Shown here: positions 1-5,540 of the stretch, piece after piece
Layout: each line of letters begins with the position of its first letter
Numbering within the stretch: position 1 is the first letter of the stretch
The notes under the pieces: model-generated
Databases searched by the model: none
Seen by the model: only the letters and a program-made list of their open reading frames with translations
Told to the model about the DNA's origin: nothing
NCBI GenBank assembly: GCA_964495465.1
Contig: CAZBWE010000125.1
Location: forward strand, 1-5,540
Reading direction: 5' to 3'
Length of the DNA: 5,540 nt
Source of the DNA: CAZBWE01 sp964495465
GTDB lineage: Bacteria; Planctomycetota; Phycisphaerae; Sedimentisphaerales; Anaerobacaceae
Made by a program: the position numbers and the translations under genes

Positions 1-1154
1 ACATCGAGCTTATCCCCCTCGCACATCACAACCATCGTCCTGATGCAGTTTCGAAGCTGACGGATATTTCCGGGCCAGTCATAGTTCGAAAGAGCCCCCA
101 TAGCCCCGTCTGTTATACCGACAACTTTAGAGCCGGTCTCGGCAGCGGCCTCTTTGAGAAAAAATTCAGCCAGTTCCGCTATATCTTCCGTCCTGTCGCG
201 AAGGGTCGGCAGAGTAATGCTAACACCTTTGATTCTGAAGTACAAATCCTGCCTGAACTTTTTCTCCTCTATAAGTTTTGTCAAACTCTGGTTTGTCGCA
301 CTTATCACCCGGACATCGACAACGGTCGGTTTATTAGAGCCCACAGGAATAATAACCCCATCCTCGATTACACGCAGCAGCTTGGCCTGGCTGTTCGGCG
401 TCATATCACCTATCTCATCGAGAAACAATGTCCCTTTGTCGGCTATCTCAAATAAGCCTTTCCTGTCATTCGCAGCGCCGGTAAAGGCGCCCTTGATGTG
501 GCCGAACAGTTCGCTTTCCAGCAGAGTTTCGGCCAGACCCGCACAATTTACCGGCCTGAACAGCTTATCTCTACGGGGTGAATTATTATGAATCGCTCTT
601 GCAAGCAGCTCCTTGCCTGTGCCGGATTCACCTTCAATCAGGACAGATATATTTGTCGGTGCCACGCGTCTGAGAACTTCAAATATACCCTGCATTGCCG
701 GGTTGGAACCTCTGACACCATCAAATTCGAAATGCTCTATCCTTGTTCCGGTCTTTCGGCTTCGGCGCTGAGTTGCCGCGGCTGCCTTTCGGCCGGCTTG
801 TTCCACAAGGGCTCGAAGCTGGTCAATATCAATCGGTTTGACAAGATAATCGTATGCCCCCCGCCTTATAGCTTCCTTGCAGGTATCAATTGTTGCGTAG
901 GCAGTGATTAAAATGACCTCCGTCTTATCGTTATACCTCTTGGCCTCTTCGAGTATGGCCAGCCCGTCAATATCACCACCCAGTTTCAAATCGGTTACAA
1001 CAATATCGACCGTTTGCTCGCGCAGGATTTCAAGAGCGTCTTTTCCGTTGTAAACAGCAATCGCTTTCACGCCTTGTTTGTCAAGCGCTTCGACGATTCC
1101 ATCGGCGTGGTCACGCTCATCATCAACAACCAAAATTACGGTATCTGTGCTCAT
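1..1154 (-). CDS. Sigma-54-dependent NtrC-family response regulator (3' end cut by window edge)
   Basis: This is a two-component transcriptional activator. The ATG at 1154 opens a frame with no stop to the window edge (384 full codons), so the C-terminal part, where the family carries a Fis-type helix-turn-helix, is missing. The receiver domain covers about residues 5-120: acidic pocket D11/D12, phosphoacceptor D55 in VVTDLKL, T84 and K106 (VKP). The AAA+ sigma-54 interaction domain begins near residue 147: Walker A GESGTGKE 175-182, sigma-54 contact loop GAFTGA 222-227, Walker B LFLDEIGD with D246/E247, sensor I near VISATN 283-288, arginine-finger segment FRQDLYFRI 300-308 and WPGNIRQLRN 360-369. 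All key residues are intact, so it should be phosphorylated, hydrolyse ATP and remodel sigma-54 RNA polymerase. A GAGAG Shine-Dalgarno 7 nt upstream fixes the start. It follows the histidine kinase by 15 bp, so the two are a likely cognate pair. Its regulon cannot be read from this window. Confidence 0.97.
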   Translation of the reverse strand, partial: MSTDTVILVVDDERDHADGIVEALDKQGVKAIAVYNGKDALEILREQTVDIVVTDLKLGGDIDGLAILEEAKRYNDKTEVILITAYATIDTCKEAIRRGAYDYLVKPIDIDQLRALVEQAGRKAAAATQRRSRKTGTRIEHFEFDGVRGSNPAMQGIFEVLRRVAPTNISVLIEGESGTGKELLARAIHNNSPRRDKLFRPVNCAGLAETLLESELFGHIKGAFTGAANDRKGLFEIADKGTLFLDEIGDMTPNSQAKLLRVIEDGVIIPVGSNKPTVVDVRVISATNQSLTKLIEEKKFRQDLYFRIKGVSITLPTLRDRTEDIAELAEFFLKEAAAETGSKVVGITDGAMGALSNYDWPGNIRQLRNCIRTMVVMCEGDKLD

Positions 1155-1169
1155 CAAATTACTCTCTAA

Positions 1170-2024
1170 CTAACTCTGAAGAGGCAATTTTATAGTAAAT
1201 GATGTCCCCTTGCCCGGCTCACTGTCAACATCTATCGTCCCATTATGCGCCTCTATAATCTTCTTTACCGTCGGCAATCCCAATCCGCTTCCCTGCGGAC
1301 GAAACGAATGGTAAGCATTGAATATATCGGGTAATTTATCCGCTGCAATACCGCTACCGGTATCACTTATTTGAATCACTGCATCATTTTCCTGGCGAAT
1401 AGTTCTTATTAGAAGCTCCCCGCCATTACTCATTGCCTGCTGGGCGTTAATAAAAAGATTCAATATGACCTGTTTTAACATACCTGCGTCAACCTTGCAA
1501 ATCAGCGGCTCATTATATAAGCCCTGCCGTATGGTTATCGAGCGGCTGTTGGCCTGCGAAGTGTAAAAATCGACCATATCATTAACAAGCTCGTTAATAT
1601 CAAAACTGGCCAACTGCAATTCGGTCTTGCCGATATATCGCAGAAAGCTCTCGAGAATCTGCTCAAGCCGGTCTGTTTCCTTTTGGATAACGGCTAATTT
1701 CCTAAGTGCCCTTTTGAAACTCTGGTCGCCCTGCCCAGCCGATGAGCCCTGATTTGAACCCTCCAGTTCTTCACTGATAAGTTTCAGATTAATCTTGACA
1801 GTAGAAAGTGGGTTCTTGATTTCATGTGCAAGCTCACCGGTCAGCTTGCTCAATTCCTCCAGCTTACCGGATTGCCCGTTTATGCTTCTCTGAAATTCGT
1901 CCTGTTCTGAAGACATATTCTTCTGCGTGTTATTTTTGGCATGTGATTTTTTATGCAGAAATAACACAATGACCGGCACAGCAGCCAATAAAGCAATAAC
2001 AAAACCAGCCACAAACTGCCGCAC
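1170..2024 (-). CDS. Membrane-anchored NtrB-like sensor histidine kinase
   Basis: This kinase should autophosphorylate on histidine and pass phosphate to the response regulator 15 bp downstream. Numbering is from the GTG at 2024 (284 residues). One hydrophobic segment spans about residues 4-23, followed by a basic stop (HKKSHAK). A short linker leads to the HisKA dimerisation helix with H67 in the H-box LAHEIKNPLS. The HATPase domain has an N-box with N189 and N193 (NLFINAQQAM), G1 box D221-T-G-S-G-I, and G2 box GSGLGL 245-250. The family signature is complete. No PAS, HAMP, Cache or other sensor domain is visible, so the stimulus is unknown. The frame also allows a GTG at 2075 (301 residues). 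I prefer 2024 because GAAGAGGG lies 8 nt before it, while nothing like a ribosome site precedes 2075. The longer form would also place a basic stretch (KRAKQVRQ) on the outer side of the membrane, against the positive-inside rule. It lies about 90 bp behind pnp and may be co-transcribed. Confidence 0.94.
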   Translation of the reverse strand: MRQFVAGFVIALLAAVPVIVLFLHKKSHAKNNTQKNMSSEQDEFQRSINGQSGKLEELSKLTGELAHEIKNPLSTVKINLKLISEELEGSNQGSSAGQGDQSFKRALRKLAVIQKETDRLEQILESFLRYIGKTELQLASFDINELVNDMVDFYTSQANSRSITIRQGLYNEPLICKVDAGMLKQVILNLFINAQQAMSNGGELLIRTIRQENDAVIQISDTGSGIAADKLPDIFNAYHSFRPQGSGLGLPTVKKIIEAHNGTIDVDSEPGKGTSFTIKLPLQS

Positions 2025-2032
2025 TTGTTTAG

Positions 2033-2040
2033 CCCTCTTC
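2033..2040 (-). promoter_or_regulatory. Ribosome binding site that decides the kinase start
   Basis: On the minus strand GAAGAGGG is followed by an 8-nt spacer and then GTG at 2024-2022. This is the best Shine-Dalgarno match near the 5' end of the kinase gene. The 25 nt before the alternative GTG at 2075 are T-rich with no purine run. Confidence 0.6.
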
Positions 2041-2115
2041 GCCACCGAGTCCGCAGAAAAACTTACATTACACACGAAACAAATGAAAATTTAAAAGCAG
2101 GGTCGAACCTGTCCT

Positions 2116-4347
2116 CTAAGCAGAGCCGCTGTCTTTTTCTGCGTCTGTGGGCTTTTGTGCTTTTCCCGCTTTCTTCCCTCCCTGCTGCATCTCAGCAAGA
2201 GCAGCTTTGCGAGAAAGTTTGAATCTGCCCTGGTTATCGATGGATAACAATTTTACCGGCATTAAATCCCCTACTTTGCATACTTCATCAACACTTTTGA
2301 CATAACCATCGCTTAATTCACTTATATGACACAGCCCCTCTACGCCGGGTATGATTTCAACAAATGCTCCAAAATCTTTTACGGATACCACTTTTGACTG
2401 GTCGTATATCCGCCCGACCCTGGGTGGCTGCGTAATCATTTCGATAATCTCTCTGGCCTTGAGATGTCCCTCACCGCCGAGACAGCTTATGTAAATCGTT
2501 CCGTCTTCCTCAACCTCTATGGTTGTATCCGTCTGCTCCTGAATACTCTTGATTACCTTGCCGCCCGGACCGATTACCTTGCCGATTAATTCGGGGTCGA
2601 TTTCAATAGAAACCAGCTTTGGTGCATACACGCTTAACTCAGACCTGGGCTCACTAATGGCCTTGGCCATAGCCTTCAAAATCTCTATTCGAGCCGCCTT
2701 TGCTCGCTCCAATGCCTCAACCATAATATTATGAGGCAGCCCTTCTGCTTTTATATCGAGCTGTATTGCCGTAATACCTTCGACTGTTCCGGCGACCTTG
2801 AAATCCATCTCCCCGAAGTGGTCTTCCTCACCAATGATGTCGGTCAGTAATTCATAGCGTCCTTTTTCGCCGGTAACCAGACCGATTGATATTCCGGCAA
2901 CCGGTTTGATGATAGGAATTCCGGCGTCCATAAGAGCCAATGTTCCGCCGCAGACCGAAGCCATTGAGCTAGAGCCGTTTGATTCGGTAATATCTGAAAC
3001 GATTCGAATGGTATATGCGAATTCATCTTCCGGCGGCCTGACCGCTTCCAGCGCCCTTTCTGCAAGCGCACCATGCCCGATTTCTCTTCGGCCTGGTCCG
3101 CGAATCGGCCGAATCTCTCCAACGGAAAATGGCGGGAAGTTGTAATGGAGCGTAAAATTCTGGGTGTACTCATCCAGCAGTCCGTCAATTATCTGAGCGT
3201 CCCTGATAGTGCCAAGCGTTACGGTAACCAGTGATTGTGTTTCCCCGCGTGAGAATAATGCTGAGCCGTGCGTCCTGGGCAAAATGCCGACTTCACAGGT
3301 AATAGGACGAACATCGTTATAACCCCTGCCATCGGCTCTTTTACCTTCCAGCAGCATCTTTCGGACGACCTCGCCTTCTATTTTGTCAAAAATACGTTTC
3401 AGCATCGCTGTATCGCACTTTGACTTAGCGGTATCTTCTACGGCGTCTTCTGCAATATCTTCTGCAGTGTCTTCTGTAATAATCGGCTCCGCCAACCCAG
3501 CAGCGCCATAGCCGGCGCCGACCTGTTCAAACAGCTCTTTTACGGCTGTATTGCGCTGCTGCTTATCAGGAATCTGCTTTAATTCATATAACTTATCGGC
3601 TGTCTGAGAACGTATTTTTGAAAAGAGCTCTCCGTTAATTTCTATAAGGGGGATTTCCTTTTCGACACCGACCTTTTGTTGCATCTCCTCTATCATTTCG
3701 CAAACCTGACTGACTGTTTTTTGTGCTGTTGCAATAGCTTCAGCGATAATTTCTTCCGACAATTCTTTTGCGCCGACCTCTATCATATTCATCGCGTCTT
3801 TGCGGCCGCCGAGCAGAAGATTCAAATCGCTTTCAGCAATCTGCTTATGCGTGGGATTAACGACAAATTCACCGTTAACTCTGCCCAGCCGGCAGGCCCC
3901 GATAGGTCCTAAGAATGGTATCTTGCTGATGGTAAGTGCTGCACTGGCGCCGACCATTGCCAGAATATCGGGGTCATTCTCACGGTCCGCGCTTAAAACG
4001 TTCGCCATAATCTGCACTTCCTGGAAGTATCCTTCCGGGAACAACGGGCGAATCGGCCTGTCGATTTGTCTTGCCGTCAGAATCTCTTTCGTGCTCGGCC
4101 TGCCCTCGCGCTTAATAAAACCGCCGGGGAATTTACCTGCTGCGCTGTGTTTCTCGCGGTAGTCAACGCTCAGCGGGAAAAAGTCAATTTCCTCGCTTCT
4201 GGGCGGTGCTGTAACAACAGCAACAAGAACGACGGTTTCACCATACTGAACTACAACAGCCCCATCCGCTTGTTTTGCGATTTTGCCGGTCTCGATTGAT
4301 AAGGTTCTGCCCCCAATTTGTCTTTCTACTCTACATACTTCTAACAT
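2116..4347 (-). CDS. pnp: Polyribonucleotide nucleotidyltransferase (PNPase)
   Basis: PNPase is a trimeric cytoplasmic 3'-to-5' exoribonuclease that phosphorolyses RNA to nucleoside diphosphates and can also add tails. It is a core RNA-turnover enzyme. The 743 residues have the full family architecture. The first RNase PH domain (about 12-145) carries FFPLSVDYREK and FPGGFIKREGRP. An all-helical linker runs to about 325. The second, catalytic RNase PH domain (about 337-560) opens with RADGR 337-341 and includes RTHGSALFSRGETQ 358-371. The metal/catalytic triad matching E. coli D486, D492 and K494 is seen as D509, D515 and K517. The KH domain has GPGG at 593-596, the S1 domain spans about 640-712, and a Lys-rich tail ends the protein. 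The start is supported by GAGGT 5 nt before the ATG. Length is slightly above the usual ~700, partly because of an acidic repeat at 292-307 and the tail. It follows rpsO by 75 bp, the classical bacterial gene pair. I see no long RNase III-type stem in that gap like the one that controls E. coli pnp. Confidence 0.99.
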   Translation of the reverse strand: MLEVCRVERQIGGRTLSIETGKIAKQADGAVVVQYGETVVLVAVVTAPPRSEEIDFFPLSVDYREKHSAAGKFPGGFIKREGRPSTKEILTARQIDRPIRPLFPEGYFQEVQIMANVLSADRENDPDILAMVGASAALTISKIPFLGPIGACRLGRVNGEFVVNPTHKQIAESDLNLLLGGRKDAMNMIEVGAKELSEEIIAEAIATAQKTVSQVCEMIEEMQQKVGVEKEIPLIEINGELFSKIRSQTADKLYELKQIPDKQQRNTAVKELFEQVGAGYGAAGLAEPIITEDTAEDIAEDAVEDTAKSKCDTAMLKRIFDKIEGEVVRKMLLEGKRADGRGYNDVRPITCEVGILPRTHGSALFSRGETQSLVTVTLGTIRDAQIIDGLLDEYTQNFTLHYNFPPFSVGEIRPIRGPGRREIGHGALAERALEAVRPPEDEFAYTIRIVSDITESNGSSSMASVCGGTLALMDAGIPIIKPVAGISIGLVTGEKGRYELLTDIIGEEDHFGEMDFKVAGTVEGITAIQLDIKAEGLPHNIMVEALERAKAARIEILKAMAKAISEPRSELSVYAPKLVSIEIDPELIGKVIGPGGKVIKSIQEQTDTTIEVEEDGTIYISCLGGEGHLKAREIIEMITQPPRVGRIYDQSKVVSVKDFGAFVEIIPGVEGLCHISELSDGYVKSVDEVCKVGDLMPVKLLSIDNQGRFKLSRKAALAEMQQGGKKAGKAQKPTDAEKDSGSA
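3430..3477 (-). repeat. Four degenerate 12-bp tandem units inside pnp
   Basis: TCTTC (plus strand) recurs at 3434, 3446, 3458 and 3470, exactly 12 bp apart, with variable bases between. The units keep the reading frame and encode the peptide EDTA-EDIA-EDAV-EDTA at PNPase residues 292-307. This lies in the linker between the helical domain and the second RNase PH domain, a position where family members vary in length. The period being a multiple of three fits in-frame expansion by replication slippage. No effect on catalysis is expected, since the flanking domains are intact. Confidence 0.8.
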
Positions 4348-4422
4348 AAATTACCTCATTATTCATATCCCGTGTCCTGTGTAGTGTCACAACTAACGAG
4401 ATATAATTCAAAAATTACGATT

Positions 4423-4689
4423 CTACTTTCTCAGGCCGAGACGGGATATTATTTCCTGATAACGATTGACGTCTTTTTTGCTCACATATTTGAGCAAGGC
4501 CGACCTTGTCGCGACCATTTTCAACAAGCCGCGCCTCGATGCGTGGTCTTTCCTGTGGGTCTTGAAATGCTCGGTGAGGTCGTTAATTCTCCTGGTCAAT
4601 ATTGCAATCTGCACCTCCGGCGAGCCGGTATCCCCTTCATGCGTCTCAAAATCGTTGACAATCTTCTTTTTTCCCTCTTTCGTAAGCAT
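4423..4689 (-). CDS. rpsO: Small ribosomal subunit protein uS15 (S15)
   Basis: S15 is a primary 16S rRNA-binding protein of the small subunit that organises the central domain and contributes to an intersubunit bridge. The 88-residue product has the family's normal length and hallmarks: DTGSPEVQIAILT (20-32), the H-x-KDHxSRRGLL core (HRKDHASRRGLLKMV, about 45-59) and the C-terminal KDVNRYQEIISRLGLRK. Alignment with known S15 proteins supports the ATG at 4689. Its ribosome site is unusual. The clearest purine run (GAAAGGG) is about 12 nt upstream, further than for the neighbouring genes, and only CGAAAG touches the ATG. The gene is followed by pnp and preceded by its own promoter candidate. 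S15 represses its own mRNA in several unrelated bacteria through different leader structures, and a possible start-codon-sequestering pairing is listed separately. Confidence 0.99.
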   Translation of the reverse strand: MLTKEGKKKIVNDFETHEGDTGSPEVQIAILTRRINDLTEHFKTHRKDHASRRGLLKMVATRSALLKYVSKKDVNRYQEIISRLGLRK

Positions 4690-4755
4690 CTTTCGAACAT
4701 ACCCTTTCTTTGCTATCTAATTTTTGACCTAAACCTTTTACAATCAATAAGATGC
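4686..4755 (-). promoter_or_regulatory. rpsO 5' leader with possible start-codon-sequestering stem
   Basis: On the minus strand GCATCTT (4755-4749), close to the expected 5' end of the mRNA, is perfectly complementary to AAGATGC (4692-4686), which contains the rpsO ATG. Pairing would close a loop of 56 nt that holds the GAAAGGG ribosome site and hide the start codon in a 7-bp stem. S15 autoregulation through its leader is well established in other bacteria. That this leader does so is inference. It does not visibly match the E. coli pseudoknot or the Geobacillus three-way junction, as far as can be judged by eye. Confidence 0.4.
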
Positions 4756-4757
4756 GA

Positions 4758-4785
4758 ATTATATATGCTTAAAGACATCTTCCAA
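4758..4785 (-). promoter_or_regulatory. Sigma-70-type promoter for rpsO-pnp
   Basis: A perfect -10 box TATAAT (4763-4758) is preceded, after a 16-bp spacer, by the -35 box TTGGAA (4785-4780; 4 of 6 consensus bases). Transcription would start near 4750-4755 and give a leader of roughly 60-70 nt before the rpsO ATG. It is the best-scoring promoter by eye in the only long gap of the window, and it points at the ribosomal gene that would need it. Confidence 0.6.
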
Positions 4786-4799
4786 AATAGAATCAGCCA

Positions 4800-4873
4800 T
4801 CCGCCAACGGCGGAATCGACAATTTTGCATTTTACACTTTGATTTTTGCATTTTCAAACCGACCCACGGTCGG
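4800..4873. repeat. Intergenic palindrome–heptad–palindrome module
   Basis: Two short palindromes bracket a phased repeat. The first is TCCGCC-AAC-GGCGGA (4800-4814) and the second CCGACC-CAC-GGTCGG (4859-4873); both have 6-bp arms and 3-nt loops. Between them, 4824-4858 reads on the plus strand as five consecutive 7-mers each beginning TTT (TTTGCAT, TTTACAC, TTTGATT, TTTGCAT, TTTCAAA), so an 11-nt word recurs 21 bp apart. The remaining 9 bp join the first palindrome to the heptads. The unit looks discrete and non-coding. It may be a dispersed REP-like or MITE-like element, or a regulatory region upstream of the rpsO promoter. Nothing in the window tells these apart. Confidence 0.55.
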
Positions 4874-4876
4874 CTC
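4856..4876 (-). terminator. Possible weak terminator downstream of surE
   Basis: In the surE direction the RNA would fold as GCCGACC-GTG-GGTCGGT with extra A-U/G-U pairs at the base, followed by only UUU before the sequence turns A-rich. The stem is good but the U-tract is poor, so efficiency is doubtful. It sits between the surE stop (about 115 bp upstream) and the rpsO promoter, where a transcript end would be expected. An AT-only stem with 6-bp arms (4927-4943) is closer to surE but has no terminator character. Confidence 0.35.
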
Positions 4877-4988
4877 GAATTAATTATAATCCCGTATTCT
4901 AATCTGCTATTTGCACATTTGCAAGTCTTTTTCAAATAAAAAGATAACAGCAGTAATGGCCAAATCTCCGCATTTTCTTCAAATTGTT

Positions 4989-5540
4989 CTATAATTCGCC
5001 AAATCGAACTCGAATTTCGCCCGTTTTGCTATGGTTAGTCATATCGGAAGCCAGCGCAGTTATCGTAATAAAGCCGTCTTCCAGCGATGTCGTATCGGTC
5101 GGGGCACCGTCAATGCGGTGAGAATTGCCCGCCAATTGGAATACGGTCTGGCCCTGCTCGTTTTTCTGCTGGATATAATACTCCTCGAAGCCCTTGCTCG
5201 ATTGAGGAACGACTCTTACCCCTTTCGGCTCGCCTTTCGATAACTGGGGTATATTGACATTTATCACGCTGCCGCTCTCTAGCGGCATAAGCCGTTTCAG
5301 GACCTTCGCGCAATATCCTGCTGCCCTTTCGAAATCCATATTCTCCTCGTGAGAGAGACTCATCGCCACCGCCGGTATTTTCAAAAAGGCCCCTTCCATC
5401 GCTGCTGCAACCGTGCCGGAATAATAAACGTTTATTCCTGCATTTGCCCCGTCATTAATACCTGCAACGAGCAGGTCTATCGGGTCTTTGTGAAGCTGCA
5501 TAACCGCTAATTTGACGCAGTCAGCCGGCGAGCCCTGCAC
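4989..5540 (-). CDS. surE: 5'/3'-nucleotidase SurE (5' end cut by window edge)
   Basis: SurE is a divalent-metal-dependent phosphatase that dephosphorylates nucleoside 5'- and 3'-monophosphates, a cytoplasmic stationary-phase/stress survival enzyme. The 183 visible residues begin inside the family motif (x)GSPADCVKLA, so the codon at the edge is internal and not a start. The N-terminal part with the metal-binding DD motif lies outside the window. Visible signatures are AGINDGANAGINVYYSGT, with N29 of the fragment matching the metal-ligand asparagine of the SGIN motif, followed by AAAMEGAFLKIPAVAMS, and the C-terminal nucleotidase core with TDTTSLEDGFITITAL. The C-terminus ends normally with TAG. 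It is on the same strand as rpsO but separated by 299 bp with a probable independent promoter, so it likely closes another operon. Confidence 0.97.
   Translation of the reverse strand: MQGSPADCVKLAVMQLHKDPIDLLVAGINDGANAGINVYYSGTVAAAMEGAFLKIPAVAMSLSHEENMDFERAAGYCAKVLKRLMPLESGSVINVNIPQLSKGEPKGVRVVPQSSKGFEEYYIQQKNEQGQTVFQLAGNSHRIDGAPTDTTSLEDGFITITALASDMTNHSKTGEIRVRFGEL

Noticed and set aside
154..911. Two plus-strand frames of 145 and 107 codons
   Set aside because: They lie entirely antisense to the response regulator, whose receiver and AAA+ motifs are unambiguous. They have no recognisable domain.
2093..2111. Terminator-like or tRNA T-arm-like sequence after pnp (CAGGTTCGACCCTG then TTTT)
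   Set aside because: The stem has only 4 perfect pairs, or 5 with a bulge, and the T-run is only 4 nt, so termination would be weak. The loop recalls a tRNA T-arm, but the stem does not pair as one and no acceptor or anticodon arm is present.
2844..3188. Minus-strand frame of 114 codons inside pnp
   Set aside because: It is an out-of-frame shadow of the catalytic PNPase domain.
4362..4390. Promoter-like GTGACA–17 bp–TATGAA between rpsO and pnp
   Set aside because: The match is decent, but transcription would start within the pnp Shine-Dalgarno sequence (4353-4357) and leave the message without a working ribosome site.
4372..4842. Plus-strand frame of 156 codons across rpsO and its leader
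   Set aside because: It is antisense to all of rpsO, runs through the promoter and palindromes, and resembles no family. A shadow frame.
4883..4888. Second TATAAT on the minus strand upstream of the palindromes
   Set aside because: No -35 hexamer is found at 16-18 bp spacing and there is no extended -10. The sequence is AT-rich enough for a chance match.
4911..4924. Short inverted repeat TTGCACATTTGCAA
   Set aside because: The arms are only 4 bp in an AT-rich spacer, with no link to a promoter or gene start.

Overview
All five genes lie on the minus strand. Read in the direction of transcription (from high to low coordinates) the order is surE (partial) – rpsO – pnp – sensor histidine kinase – sigma-54-dependent response regulator (partial). 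The protein content is bacterial and mostly housekeeping. Base composition is moderate. The style of the PNPase, SurE and kinase sequences recalls Planctomycetota (Phycisphaerae-like lineages), but that placement is an impression from the sequence and was not tested by a search.

Region by region: at the right edge is the 3' three-quarters or so of surE, a metal-dependent nucleotide/survival phosphatase. It is followed by the only long non-coding gap (about 300 bp). This gap holds a compact palindrome–heptad repeat–palindrome module, a good sigma-70-type promoter and the rpsO leader. The leader has a 7-nt stretch complementary to the rpsO start-codon region. Next come rpsO (ribosomal protein S15) and pnp (polynucleotide phosphorylase), the classical bacterial ribosome/RNA-turnover pair, 75 bp apart. 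The pnp product carries a short acidic tetrapeptide repeat in the linker before its second RNase PH domain. Behind pnp come a small membrane-anchored NtrB-like histidine kinase with no recognisable sensor domain and, 15 bp further on, an NtrC-family activator with an intact GAFTGA motif. The activator runs off the left edge of the window before its DNA-binding domain.

How they fit together: rpsO and pnp probably share the promoter in front of rpsO. The kinase and regulator are almost certainly a cognate phosphorelay pair that activates sigma-54 promoters, and they may be read through from pnp. No mobile element, CRISPR array, tRNA or rRNA was seen. I did not find an undescribed multi-gene system. 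The more interesting points are small: the rpsO leader, the intergenic module, the PNPase linker repeat and the start site and wiring of the kinase.
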